Shown one piece after another: positions 16,280 through 23,701 of a DNA stretch of 64,000 bases. The notes under the pieces are model-generated. The model did no database searches and was not told the DNA's origin. It worked only from the letters and a program-made list of their open reading frames with translations. The stretch's first letter is position 1; every line of letters begins with the position of its first letter. Made by a program: the position numbers and the translations under genes. Source of the stretch: Cellulosimicrobium cellulans (GTDB taxonomy: Bacteria; Actinomycetota; Actinomycetes; Actinomycetales; Cellulomonadaceae); assembly GCF_016921195.1 (NCBI RefSeq), contig NZ_JAFGYF010000008.1, positions 1 to 64,000 of the forward strand, given 5' to 3'.

Positions 16280-18394
16280 TCACAGGACGAGCTCCGGCTG
16301 GAGCTTCTTGATCGTCCAGACGCGCTGCTTGCGGGCCGCGAGGGTCGTCAGGGCGAGGGCGGCGGCCAGCACGACGACGAGCACCGTGACGTCGCGCGTC
16401 ACGGTCGCCGAGTTGCCGCCGTAGAGGAGCTGGCGCAGGCCCTCGACCGCGTACGTCATGGGCAGGAACCGGTGCAGGGAGCGCAGCGGCTCGGGGATCG
16501 TCTGCCACGGGAACGTCCCGCCCGCGGTGACGAGCTGGACGAGCATGAGCACGAGCCCGAGGAACTGGCCGGCCGCGCCGAGCCAGACGTTGAGCGCCTG
16601 GAGGATCGCGACGAACGTCGCGGAGACCAGCACGAGGAACAGCGCGGTCCCGACGCCGTGGACCGGGTCGATGTCGAGCGCGAACTTCGTCACGGTGAAC
16701 ATCGCCGCGACCTGCACGACGCCGATCGCGGCCGGGGTGAGCCAGCCGCCCAGGGCGGTGGCCAGGCCGGACCGCCCGGCGGCGAGGGCGCGCGACGACA
16801 GCGGGCGCACGAGCAGGAAGAGCACGTAGGCGCCGATCCACGTCGCGAGCGACAGGAAGAACGGCGCGAGCCCGCCGCCATAGGTCCCCGCGGACGACAG
16901 CGCCTCGTTCTGCACGGACACCGGGTTGCCGATGGTCTCGGCGGTGTCCTGCCGGGTCTGCTCGTCGAGGTCCGGCACCTGGCCCAGTCCTTCCGCGAGC
17001 CCGTCGCGGAGCTGCGTCACGCCGTCGACGAGCTCGCCCGAGCCGTCGCGCAGCTGCGACGTGCCGTCCGCGAGCGAGGTCGCGCCGTCGGACACCTGGC
17101 GCGTGCCGTCGGCGAGCTGCGAGACGCCGTCCACGAGCTGCGGGGTCGCGGCGGCGAGCTGTCCGGTGCCGTCGGCGAGGCGGTCCGCGCCGTCGGCGGC
17201 GCTCGCGATGCCGGAGGTCAGCTGCGGCGTGGCGGCCGCGAGCCGGGCCGCGCCGTCGGACACCTGGCGCGACCCGTCGGCGAGCTGGTCCAGCTTCCCG
17301 GACGCGGCGGTGACCTGGTCGACCGCGCCCTGGACCTGCTCGCGCTGCTGGTCGAGCACGGGCCCGACCTGCGCCCGCACCTGGTCCGCGGTCGCCCGGT
17401 CGATGACGCCGTCGGCGACGAGCTGGTCGAGCCGGGCGTCGACGTCACCGCGGATCGTGTCGAGCGTCGGGAGCACCTCGCCCGCGGCCGCGGCCGCCTG
17501 CTGCCCGTACTGCGCGACCTGCGCGTTCCCGTCCGCGACCTGCGCGGCACCGTCGGCGAGCTGCTGGGTCTGGTCGGGCAGCGACGACGTCGCACCGCGG
17601 AGCGTCCCGAGCCCGGAGGCCAGGGACTCGGCGCCGTCGTCGAGCCGCCCGACGGCGTCCGCGAGCGTCCCGGTGCTCGCGTCGAGACGCTCGGCGCCGT
17701 CGGCGGCCTGCCCCGCGCCGTCGGCGAGGGTGTGCGCGCCGTCGTCCGCGGTGACGAGGCCGTCGCGGACCTGCGTCGACCCGTCGAGGAGCTGGTCCGC
17801 GCCGTCCACGGCATCCGCGAGGTTGGTGTGGATGGACGCGAAGCCGCGCAGGAACGTGTCGGCGGCCTCGGTGCCCACCTGCTCGGCGATCGAGTCGCGC
17901 ACCTTCCCGACGATCTGGTCCGCGATCGTGCGCGCGAGGTAGTTGTTCGCGTCGTTGGTGATGAGCGTGAGGCTCGCCTGCTGGGGCTCGAACTCGCCCG
18001 CGGACGCAAGGTCGGCGGAGAACGTCGGCCCGATGACGAGCGCGGCGTCGTACCGCCCGGACCGCACGCCGTACTCGGCGTCGACCTGGCTCGTCTCCAC
18101 CCAGCCGAACCCGCCGTCGTCGAGGAGCTGGTCGGCGACGTCACGACCGAAGTGACGCGCCGTCGTCGTGCCTGTCCCCCCTTGGGCAGAGGCGTCCGTG
18201 GTCGTGGTGCCCTCGTCGAGCACCACGAGCGCGGCGGGGATCTGGTCGAGCTTGTCGTACGGGTCGTGGTTCGCGAACAGGTACAGCCCGGCGTAGAGCG
18301 TGGGGATGAGCGCCATCGCCAGGATGGCGAGACGCGGCAGCGTGCCCGCGGCGAGGCGGCGCAGCTCGGACAGCCCGAGGCGGATCGCGGTCAT
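16280..18394 (-). CDS. YhgE/Pip family membrane protein
   Basis: 704 residues. One N-terminal membrane segment (LPRLAILAMALIPTLYAGLYLF, about 19-40) precedes an extracytoplasmic region. That region contains a very long heptad-like repeat built on LADG(A/T) (for example DGAHTLADGAGQAADGAERL and later copies, about 220-490), predicted as a coiled coil. Five or so C-terminal membrane segments follow (about 515-690), as in ABC-2 permeases. YhgE/Pip proteins include phage-infection proteins and components of type VII-like or export systems; the role here is unknown. Its ATG overlaps the upstream gene by 4 nt. That gene encodes a degenerate ABC ATPase, and a TetR repressor is divergent. Confidence 0.9.
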   Translation of the reverse strand: MTAIRLGLSELRRLAAGTLPRLAILAMALIPTLYAGLYLFANHDPYDKLDQIPAALVVLDEGTTTTDASAQGGTGTTTARHFGRDVADQLLDDGGFGWVETSQVDAEYGVRSGRYDAALVIGPTFSADLASAGEFEPQQASLTLITNDANNYLARTIADQIVGKVRDSIAEQVGTEAADTFLRGFASIHTNLADAVDGADQLLDGSTQVRDGLVTADDGAHTLADGAGQAADGAERLDASTGTLADAVGRLDDGAESLASGLGTLRGATSSLPDQTQQLADGAAQVADGNAQVAQYGQQAAAAAGEVLPTLDTIRGDVDARLDQLVADGVIDRATADQVRAQVGPVLDQQREQVQGAVDQVTAASGKLDQLADGSRQVSDGAARLAAATPQLTSGIASAADGADRLADGTGQLAAATPQLVDGVSQLADGTRQVSDGATSLADGTSQLRDGSGELVDGVTQLRDGLAEGLGQVPDLDEQTRQDTAETIGNPVSVQNEALSSAGTYGGGLAPFFLSLATWIGAYVLFLLVRPLSSRALAAGRSGLATALGGWLTPAAIGVVQVAAMFTVTKFALDIDPVHGVGTALFLVLVSATFVAILQALNVWLGAAGQFLGLVLMLVQLVTAGGTFPWQTIPEPLRSLHRFLPMTYAVEGLRQLLYGGNSATVTRDVTVLVVVLAAALALTTLAARKQRVWTIKKLQPELVL

Positions 18395-19221
18395 CGTCCC
18401 TCCTCGGTGTCGTCCTGACGGTCGGCGGCGGCGTCGACCCCGGGGTCGTCGTCAGGATCGGTGCCGAACCCGGGGATGTCGCCGGGTTCGGCGGGAGGGG
18501 TGGCCGCAACCCCGGGTTCGGCGAGCGGGGTGGGGCGGGTACGCAGCGCGACGACGGGTGGCTCGTGGATCGACGAGCCGCGTGCGGGCGGGAGGTCGAC
18601 GCCGAGGTCGCGGGCCGACGCGCGCGTGCACTGCACCAGGACGCCGTAGCCCGCGCCGGCGAGCGACTGCGCGACCTCCCACCAGCCCGACGGCTCGCCG
18701 CCGTGGCGGTCGGGGAGCGTGAGCACGAGGAAGCGGACGTCGGGGTCCTCGGCCGCGAGCGCCGCGAGCAGGGCGGTGCGCACGACACCGGGGACCTGGT
18801 CGAGGCGCCGCGCGCGGTCGGCGGCGAGCGAGTGGTCGGCGAGCCAGCGCGTCACGTCGGAGGGCAGCGACCGTCGCCCGGCGAGCGCGAGGCCCTCGGC
18901 GACGACGTCGGACACGGTGAGCGCGTCGTCGGGCTCGCTGATGCCGGGCACGTCGACGACGGCGGTCACGTCGCGCAGGGTCGCGGCGGCGCCGCGGGAC
19001 GTGCGCCCGGCGCGGCGCGACGGCGTGCTCGCGGGCAGGAGCCGGACGTCGCCCGCGGACGGGTCGAACCGTCCCGTGGCGACGAGCGCGAGGGCGGTGT
19101 GCCCGTGCCCGGGCTCGCCCGCGACGAGCACGCACTCGCCCGTGGACCAGGCGAGGTCGATCGGCTCGAGCATCGGCTCGCGCCGCCCGTCGACGCGGAC
19201 GTCCGTCAGCGTGATCTGCAT
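18391..19221 (-). CDS. ABC ATPase-like protein with degenerate P-loop, partner of YhgE
   Basis: 276 residues from ATG 19221 (MQITLTDVRVDGRREPMLEP). The first strands match an ABC nucleotide-binding domain (PIDLAWSTGECVLVAGEPGHGHTALALVATG), but the Walker A lysine is replaced: GEPGHGHTA instead of GxxxxGK(S/T). No LSGGQ signature is seen, and the Walker B region (VRFLVLTLPDRHGGE) lacks the usual DE pair. The last 70 residues are Pro-rich. It overlaps the YhgE gene (ATGA) and therefore probably forms a complex with it, as a regulatory or structural subunit rather than an active ATPase. ATP hydrolysis is unlikely from sequence. Confidence 0.75.
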   Translation of the reverse strand: MQITLTDVRVDGRREPMLEPIDLAWSTGECVLVAGEPGHGHTALALVATGRFDPSAGDVRLLPASTPSRRAGRTSRGAAATLRDVTAVVDVPGISEPDDALTVSDVVAEGLALAGRRSLPSDVTRWLADHSLAADRARRLDQVPGVVRTALLAALAAEDPDVRFLVLTLPDRHGGEPSGWWEVAQSLAGAGYGVLVQCTRASARDLGVDLPPARGSSIHEPPVVALRTRPTPLAEPGVAATPPAEPGDIPGFGTDPDDDPGVDAAADRQDDTEEGR

Positions 19222-19265
19222 CCCGGCTCTTCCCTCTCGTGGGTCCCCGGCCTCCCGAGGACGCC

Positions 19266-19327
19266 GTTGACTCACGGTCAACAACGCTACGCCTCTTGTT
19301 GACTCGTGGTCAACAACCGCGTACAAC
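19266..19327. promoter_or_regulatory. two TetR operators overlapping divergent promoters
   Basis: Operator 1: GTTGAC-TCACG-GTCAAC (19266-19282). Operator 2: TTGTTGAC-TCGTG-GTCAACAA (19296-19316). Their centres are 32 bp apart. The tetR promoter is TTGACT (19299-19304), 17 bp, TACAAC (19322-19327), ending 7 nt before the ATG, so the mRNA is probably leaderless. In the other direction TTGACC (19313 to 19308), 18 bp, TAGCGT (19289 to 19284) drives the ABC/YhgE pair. Binding of the dimer would block both. Confidence 0.75.
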
Positions 19328-19334
19328 GGATGCC

Positions 19335-20045
19335 ATGCCCCGCACGCCCGCCCCCTCCGGCGATCCCCCGTCCCCGGCCGACGCGGCAGCCCCGTCGCAC
19401 GGCTCGCGGCGTCGCCGCGAACCCGCCGACCGCCGTCGCGAGCTGCTCGACGCCGCCGCGCGGCAGGCCGACGAGCAGGGCCTGGACTCGCTCACGCCCG
19501 CGGCCGTCGCCGCGCGGGCCGGGGCGTCCAAGGCGCTCGTCTTCCACTACTTCGGGTCCACCGCCGGGCTGCGGCGGGCCGTCGCGCTCGAGGCCGTGGC
19601 GGGGCTCGAGGCGGCGACCGTCGCACCGGACGATCGTCCCCTCGTGGAGCGCCCGGCGCTCGCGGTCGCGTCGTTCCTCGACGCGGTCGAGGCCCGGCGC
19701 CTCGTCTGGCAGGACCTCTGGCGCGGCGCGCTCGGCGGGGACGACGCGACGCAGGAGGCGCTCGCGCGCGTCCGCGAGGGCCTCGTCGCCCGCCTCACCT
19801 CGACGGTCTCCGCGACGACGGCCGGCTCGCCCCTGGCCTCGCCGCGCCTGCGGCTCGTCGCCGCGGGCTGGGTCGCGCTCGTCGAGAACGTCACCGCCGC
19901 GTGGCTCGGCGGCAGCGACCTGTCGCGTGCGGAGATCGAACGGCTCGTCCTCGCGAGCACCGTCGTCCTCGTGCCCGAGCTCCCCGAGCCCGCGCGCGGC
20001 GCCGTCCTCGCCATCGCCCGGGCGAACTCGGGCGCGGCGGGCTAG
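19335..20045 (+). CDS. TetR family transcriptional regulator
   Basis: 236 residues from ATG 19335. After about 30 Pro/Arg-rich residues a TetR N-terminal HTH follows: RRRELLDAAARQADEQGLDS, then LTPAAVAARAGASKALVFHYF, with the Y-F motif at the end of the recognition helix. The C-terminal helical part (ligand and dimer domain) is family-typical but not identifiable to a ligand class. It is divergent from the degenerate ABC/YhgE pair, with two palindromic operators between them, so it almost certainly represses that pair and itself. The start is supported by a promoter whose expected transcription start coincides with the ATG. Confidence 0.9.
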   Translation: MPRTPAPSGDPPSPADAAAPSHGSRRRREPADRRRELLDAAARQADEQGLDSLTPAAVAARAGASKALVFHYFGSTAGLRRAVALEAVAGLEAATVAPDDRPLVERPALAVASFLDAVEARRLVWQDLWRGALGGDDATQEALARVREGLVARLTSTVSATTAGSPLASPRLRLVAAGWVALVENVTAAWLGGSDLSRAEIERLVLASTVVLVPELPEPARGAVLAIARANSGAAG

Positions 20046-20108
20046 CGTCGGGAGAGCGGCCGCCGCACACGTACACAGGGCGGCGCGGACGAGGTCGGGA
20101 GGCAGCGC

Positions 20109-21152
20109 ATGCGCGTGGTGGTCGTCGGGGCGAGCGGGAACGTCGGCACGGCGGTGCTGCGCCGGCTCGCGGCCGAACCCGTCGTGACGTCCCTCGTGGC
20201 GGTCGCGCGACGCGTGCCGCGAGCCGACGGCTCGAGCACCGTGCGCGCCCCGCACGACGCGGCGACGTGGCGGTACGCGGACGCCGCCGCGGCCGACGCG
20301 GACGAGCGGCTCGACGCCGCGTTCGCCGGGGCGGACGTCGTCGTGCACCTCGCGTGGGCGATCCAGCCGAGCCACGACCGCAAGCGCCTGCGCCGCGTCA
20401 ACGTCGAGGGCACGCGACGGGTGGTCGAGGCCGCGCAGCGCGCCGGGGTCGCGCACCTCGTCGCCGCGTCGTCGGTCGGCGCCTACTCGCCCGCCCCGTA
20501 CGCGGGCGACGCGCGCGACACCCCGGTCAACGAGGGCTGGCCCGTCGAGGGCGTGCCCGGCTCGTCGTACTCCGAGGACAAGGCGGCCGTGGAGTCGCTC
20601 CTCGACGAGGTCGACCGCCACAGCGGGATCGTCATCTCGCGCGTCCGCTCGGCCCTGGTGTTCCAGCGCGACGCCGCCTCCGAGATCGCGCGGTACTTCC
20701 TGGGCCCGTTCGGCACCCGCGTGCTCCGCCGGGCGCCCCTGCCCACCGTCCCGCTCCCCGAGGGCCTGCGGCTCCAGGTCGTGCACGCCGAGGACGTCGC
20801 CGAGGCGTACGCGCGCATCGTGGTCGGTCGGCACCCGGGGCCGTTCAACGTCGCGCACCCCACGGTGCTCACGCCGCAGGACGTGGCGGACGTCGTCGCG
20901 GACGGCTCGCTGCGGACCGTCCCCTACGGGACGGCCCGGACGGCCGTCGCGGCCGCGTGGCGGGCCCGCCTGGTGCCGGTGGGCGAGGGCTGGCTCGACA
21001 TGATGATGCGCGTGCCCGTGCTGGACACGAGCCTGGCCGGGGAGCTCCTGCGGTGGCACCCGGCCCACGGCGCGAAGGACACGCTCGCCGAGCTCGTCGA
21101 CGGGATCCGCGACGGCGCGGGCACGTCGACGCCCCCTCTCCTCCCCCGCTGA
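20109..21152 (+). CDS. NAD-dependent epimerase/dehydratase (extended SDR)
   Basis: 347 residues, ATG 20109 preceded by GGGAGG. MRVVVVGASGNVGTAVLRRLA is the Rossmann GxxGxxG motif. DVVVHLAWAIQPSHDRKRLRRVNVEGTRRV and HLVAASSVGAYSP carry the NAD-binding and catalytic serine region; YSEDKAAVE is the catalytic YxxxK. The family acts on nucleotide sugars and other carbonyl or hydroxyl substrates; this member's substrate is unknown. It lies 63 bp after tetR on the same strand. A long near-perfect hairpin follows its stop. Confidence 0.88.
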   Translation: MRVVVVGASGNVGTAVLRRLAAEPVVTSLVAVARRVPRADGSSTVRAPHDAATWRYADAAAADADERLDAAFAGADVVVHLAWAIQPSHDRKRLRRVNVEGTRRVVEAAQRAGVAHLVAASSVGAYSPAPYAGDARDTPVNEGWPVEGVPGSSYSEDKAAVESLLDEVDRHSGIVISRVRSALVFQRDAASEIARYFLGPFGTRVLRRAPLPTVPLPEGLRLQVVHAEDVAEAYARIVVGRHPGPFNVAHPTVLTPQDVADVVADGSLRTVPYGTARTAVAAAWRARLVPVGEGWLDMMMRVPVLDTSLAGELLRWHPAHGAKDTLAELVDGIRDGAGTSTPPLLPR

Positions 21153-21170
21153 CCCACCCCGGGCGTCGCC

Positions 21171-21223
21171 GAGCACGACATGAGGGTCGCTATCCGACGG
21201 ATAACGACCCTCAGGTCGTGCTC
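21171..21223. terminator. 53-nt near-perfect hairpin between convergent genes
   Basis: GAGCACGAC (21171-21179), TGAGGGTCG (21181-21189) and TATCC (21191-21195) pair with GGATA, CGACCCTCA and GTCGTGCTC (to 21223), with only two single mismatches and a 3-nt loop. It lies between the SDR stop (21152) and the OsmC stop (21243) and can terminate both. No U-run is present. Confidence 0.65.
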
Positions 21224-21242
21224 AGCGCGGTGGGAGCGCGCG

Positions 21243-21686
21243 TCAGCGCTCCAGCGCGGCGTCGAGCGTGATCGTCGGGACGCTCGCGAGCGCCTTCGAC
21301 ACGGGGCACGTCGCCTTGGCCGTCTCGGCCGCCTGCTGGAACCCGGCCTCGTCGATGCCCTCGACCTCGCCCCGGACGGTGAGCGCGATCGTCGGGATCT
21401 GGAAGCCGCCGGCCGGGTCCGGCGCGAGCGTGACCTCGGCGGTCACCTCGAGCGAGACGGGCGTCGCGCCGGCCTCGGCGAGCACCGCCGAGAACTGCAT
21501 GGCGTAGCAGGACGAGTGCGCGGCGGCGATGAGCTCCTCGGGGCTCGTGACACCGCCCGCGTCGTCCGCGGCACGCCGCGGGAACGAGACGTCGTACGTG
21601 CCGACCTTCGAGCTCGTCAGCTCGACCTGGCCCTGACCGTCCTGCAGTCCACCGTTCCAGGCGGTACGAGCGATACGCGTGGGCAT
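21243..21686 (-). CDS. OsmC family peroxiredoxin-like protein
   Basis: 147 residues, full family length. MPTRIARTAWNGGLQDGQGQ is the OsmC start; SPEELIAAAHSSCYAMQFSAVL holds the first catalytic cysteine and EVEGIDEAGFQQAAETAKATCPVSKAL the second. OsmC proteins reduce organic hydroperoxides with a thiol pair in the cytoplasm. GGAGATC precedes the ATG. It is convergent with the SDR gene and divergent from pnuC. Confidence 0.93.
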   Translation of the reverse strand: MPTRIARTAWNGGLQDGQGQVELTSSKVGTYDVSFPRRAADDAGGVTSPEELIAAAHSSCYAMQFSAVLAEAGATPVSLEVTAEVTLAPDPAGGFQIPTIALTVRGEVEGIDEAGFQQAAETAKATCPVSKALASVPTITLDAALER

Positions 21687-21839
21687 GCGAGATCTCCTTC
21701 GACGTCGGGGTGCCCGGGAGGGACCGGGCTCGTCCCGACCGTAACGCCCCGACGGCCCGTCTGCCCCCGAGCGCGGCGCACGTCACAGTGCCGTCGCGGC
21801 CGCCGGCGCTCCGCGGGCACGCCCGTAGAGTGAGCGCCC

Positions 21840-22484
21840 GTGAGCGTCGAGGAGATCCTGGGGTTCGTCACGGGCGCCGCGTGCGTGTGGCTCGCGGTGC
21901 GGCAGAACGTGTGGACGTTCCCCGTGGGGCTGGCCAACAACGTCGTGTTCCTCGTGCTGTTCACCGGCGCGGGCCTGTACGCGAACGCCGGGCTCCAGGT
22001 CGTGTACCTCGTGCTCGGCGCGCTCGGCTGGTACTGGTGGCTGCGGGGCGGCACCGACCGTGGAAGGCTCGTCGTGCACGGCACGCCGCGCGCGGCGTGG
22101 GTGGTCGGGCTGGTCGCCGCCGCGGCGACCACGGCGGCGCTCGTCGCCGTCCTCACCACCTGGACCGACTCCGCGGTGCCGTTCTGGGACGCCCTGACCA
22201 CGTCGTCGAGCCTGCTCGCGCAGACCATGCTCGGGCGCAAGTGGATCGGCAACTGGTGGGTCTGGATCGCGACGGACGTCGTGCTCGTCGGGCTCTACGC
22301 GAGCCAGGGCCTGTGGCTCACCGCCGCGCTCTACGTCGGGTTCGTCGCGCTGTGCGTGCAGGGCCTGCGCGAGTGGTCGGCGGCCGGGCCCGACGGCGCC
22401 GGGCCGGCCACGGGCACCGCCGAGCCGGGAGCCGTCGGGCCGGCCCCCGCCCCCGTGCCCGACGACGCGGAGCCGGCCCGGTGA
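21840..22484 (+). CDS. pnuC: nicotinamide riboside/mononucleotide transporter PnuC
   Basis: 214 residues from GTG 21840. About seven membrane segments are seen, with LAVRQNVWTFPVGLANNVVF and LGALGWYWWLRGG typical of the PnuC pore; QTMLGRKWIGNWWVWIATD is the conserved C-terminal half motif. It facilitates uptake of nicotinamide riboside for NAD salvage. It overlaps nadR (GTGA), whose product phosphorylates and traps the substrate, so uptake and metabolism are coupled. TAGAGT at 21826-21831, 9 nt before the start, suggests a leaderless or near-leaderless mRNA. The last 40 residues are a Pro/Ala-rich cytoplasmic tail. Confidence 0.92.
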   Translation: MSVEEILGFVTGAACVWLAVRQNVWTFPVGLANNVVFLVLFTGAGLYANAGLQVVYLVLGALGWYWWLRGGTDRGRLVVHGTPRAAWVVGLVAAAATTAALVAVLTTWTDSAVPFWDALTTSSSLLAQTMLGRKWIGNWWVWIATDVVLVGLYASQGLWLTAALYVGFVALCVQGLREWSAAGPDGAGPATGTAEPGAVGPAPAPVPDDAEPAR

Positions 22485-23608
22485 CCCGGCTCGCCCACGG
22501 CCTCGTCATCGGCAAGTTCTACCCGCCGCACGCCGGCCACCTGCACCTCGTCCGCACCGCGCTCGCGCGCTGCGAGCGCGTCACCGTCCAGGTGCTCGCC
22601 TCCACGAGCGAGTCGATCCCCGCCGCCCTGCGCGCCGAGTGGCTGCGCGCCGAGGTCCCCGGCGCGCGCGTCGTCCACGGTCTCGACGACGCGCCCGTCG
22701 ACTACGCCGACCCGCACGCGTGGGACGAGCACGTCAAGGTCATGCGCTCGCTCCTCGACCCGGACGACCCGCCCGTCGACGCGGTGCTCACGTCCGACCG
22801 GTACGGCGTCGAGCTCGCGCGGCGGTTCGACGCGACGTGGGTCCAGGTGGACCCCGACCGGCGCCACCTGCCCGTGTCCGGCTCGGCCGTCCGCGCCGAC
22901 CCGGCAGCGCACTGGTGGGCGCTGCCCGCGCCGGTCCGGTCCTGGTACGTGCGGCGCGTCGTCGTGCTCGGCGCCGAGTCCACGGGCTCGACGACGCTCG
23001 CGACCGATCTCGCCGCCCACCTCGGGCTGGACCCGGTGCTCGAGTTCGGGCGCGAGTGGTCCGAGGTCCGGCCCGGCGGCCTCGCCGCGCCCTGGCACAC
23101 CGCCGAGTTCGACCTCGTGGCGCGCGAGCAGGCCCGCCGCGAGGACGCCGCCGCCGCGACGTCGCCCGTCCCGCTCCTCGTGTGCGACACCGACGTGCTC
23201 GCCACGACGCTGTGGCACGAGCGCTACGTGGGCCACCGCTCCCCCACCGTCGAGGCGCTCGCCGCCTCCCGGCGCCCCGACCTCTACGTCCTCACCGGCG
23301 ACGAGATCCCGTTCGTCCAGGACGGCCTGCGCGACGGCGAGCACGTGCGCCACGCGATGCAGGACCGCTTCCGCGAGGTCCTCGCCGCGACCGGTCCGCG
23401 CCTGGCGGACCCGCGCGACGTCGTGCACCACCTCGGCCCCGCCGAGCTGCCGACGCCGGACGGTCGGCGCCCCGGCGTCCCGTGGTTCGAGGTGCGCGGC
23501 GACCGGGCGAGCCGCCTCGCCCAGGCCCTGGCCGCCGTCGGACCGCTGCTCGCGACCCCGCGCCACGTCGCCGACCCGCTCCCCCAGGCCGGGACCGACG
23601 CGTTCTGA
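22481..23608 (+). CDS. nadR: NadR-type NMN adenylyltransferase / ribosylnicotinamide kinase
   Basis: 375 residues from GTG 22481 (overlaps pnuC). The N-terminal nucleotidyltransferase domain has GKFYPPHAGHLHLVRTAL (the GxFxPxHxGH motif) and a late SGSAVRADP motif. The C-terminal kinase domain starts at about 160 with VVLGAESTGSTTLATDLAAH. The P-loop reads GAESTGST, with serine where the canonical GK(S/T) has lysine. LVCDTDVLATTLWHERY and YVLTGDEIPFVQDGLRDG match NadR kinases. It makes NMN from nicotinamide riboside and NAD from NMN. No N-terminal HTH is present, unlike the enterobacterial repressor form. Confidence 0.9.
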   Translation: MTRLAHGLVIGKFYPPHAGHLHLVRTALARCERVTVQVLASTSESIPAALRAEWLRAEVPGARVVHGLDDAPVDYADPHAWDEHVKVMRSLLDPDDPPVDAVLTSDRYGVELARRFDATWVQVDPDRRHLPVSGSAVRADPAAHWWALPAPVRSWYVRRVVVLGAESTGSTTLATDLAAHLGLDPVLEFGREWSEVRPGGLAAPWHTAEFDLVAREQARREDAAAATSPVPLLVCDTDVLATTLWHERYVGHRSPTVEALAASRRPDLYVLTGDEIPFVQDGLRDGEHVRHAMQDRFREVLAATGPRLADPRDVVHHLGPAELPTPDGRRPGVPWFEVRGDRASRLAQALAAVGPLLATPRHVADPLPQAGTDAF

Positions 23609-23701
23609 CCCCGCACGTCCCGGCGCGCGAGGGCGGAGCCCGAGGAGGTCCCGGCCACGGACGTCCCCGCGTCCCGCGCACGACGGTGGCAGGATCGGCC
23701 C

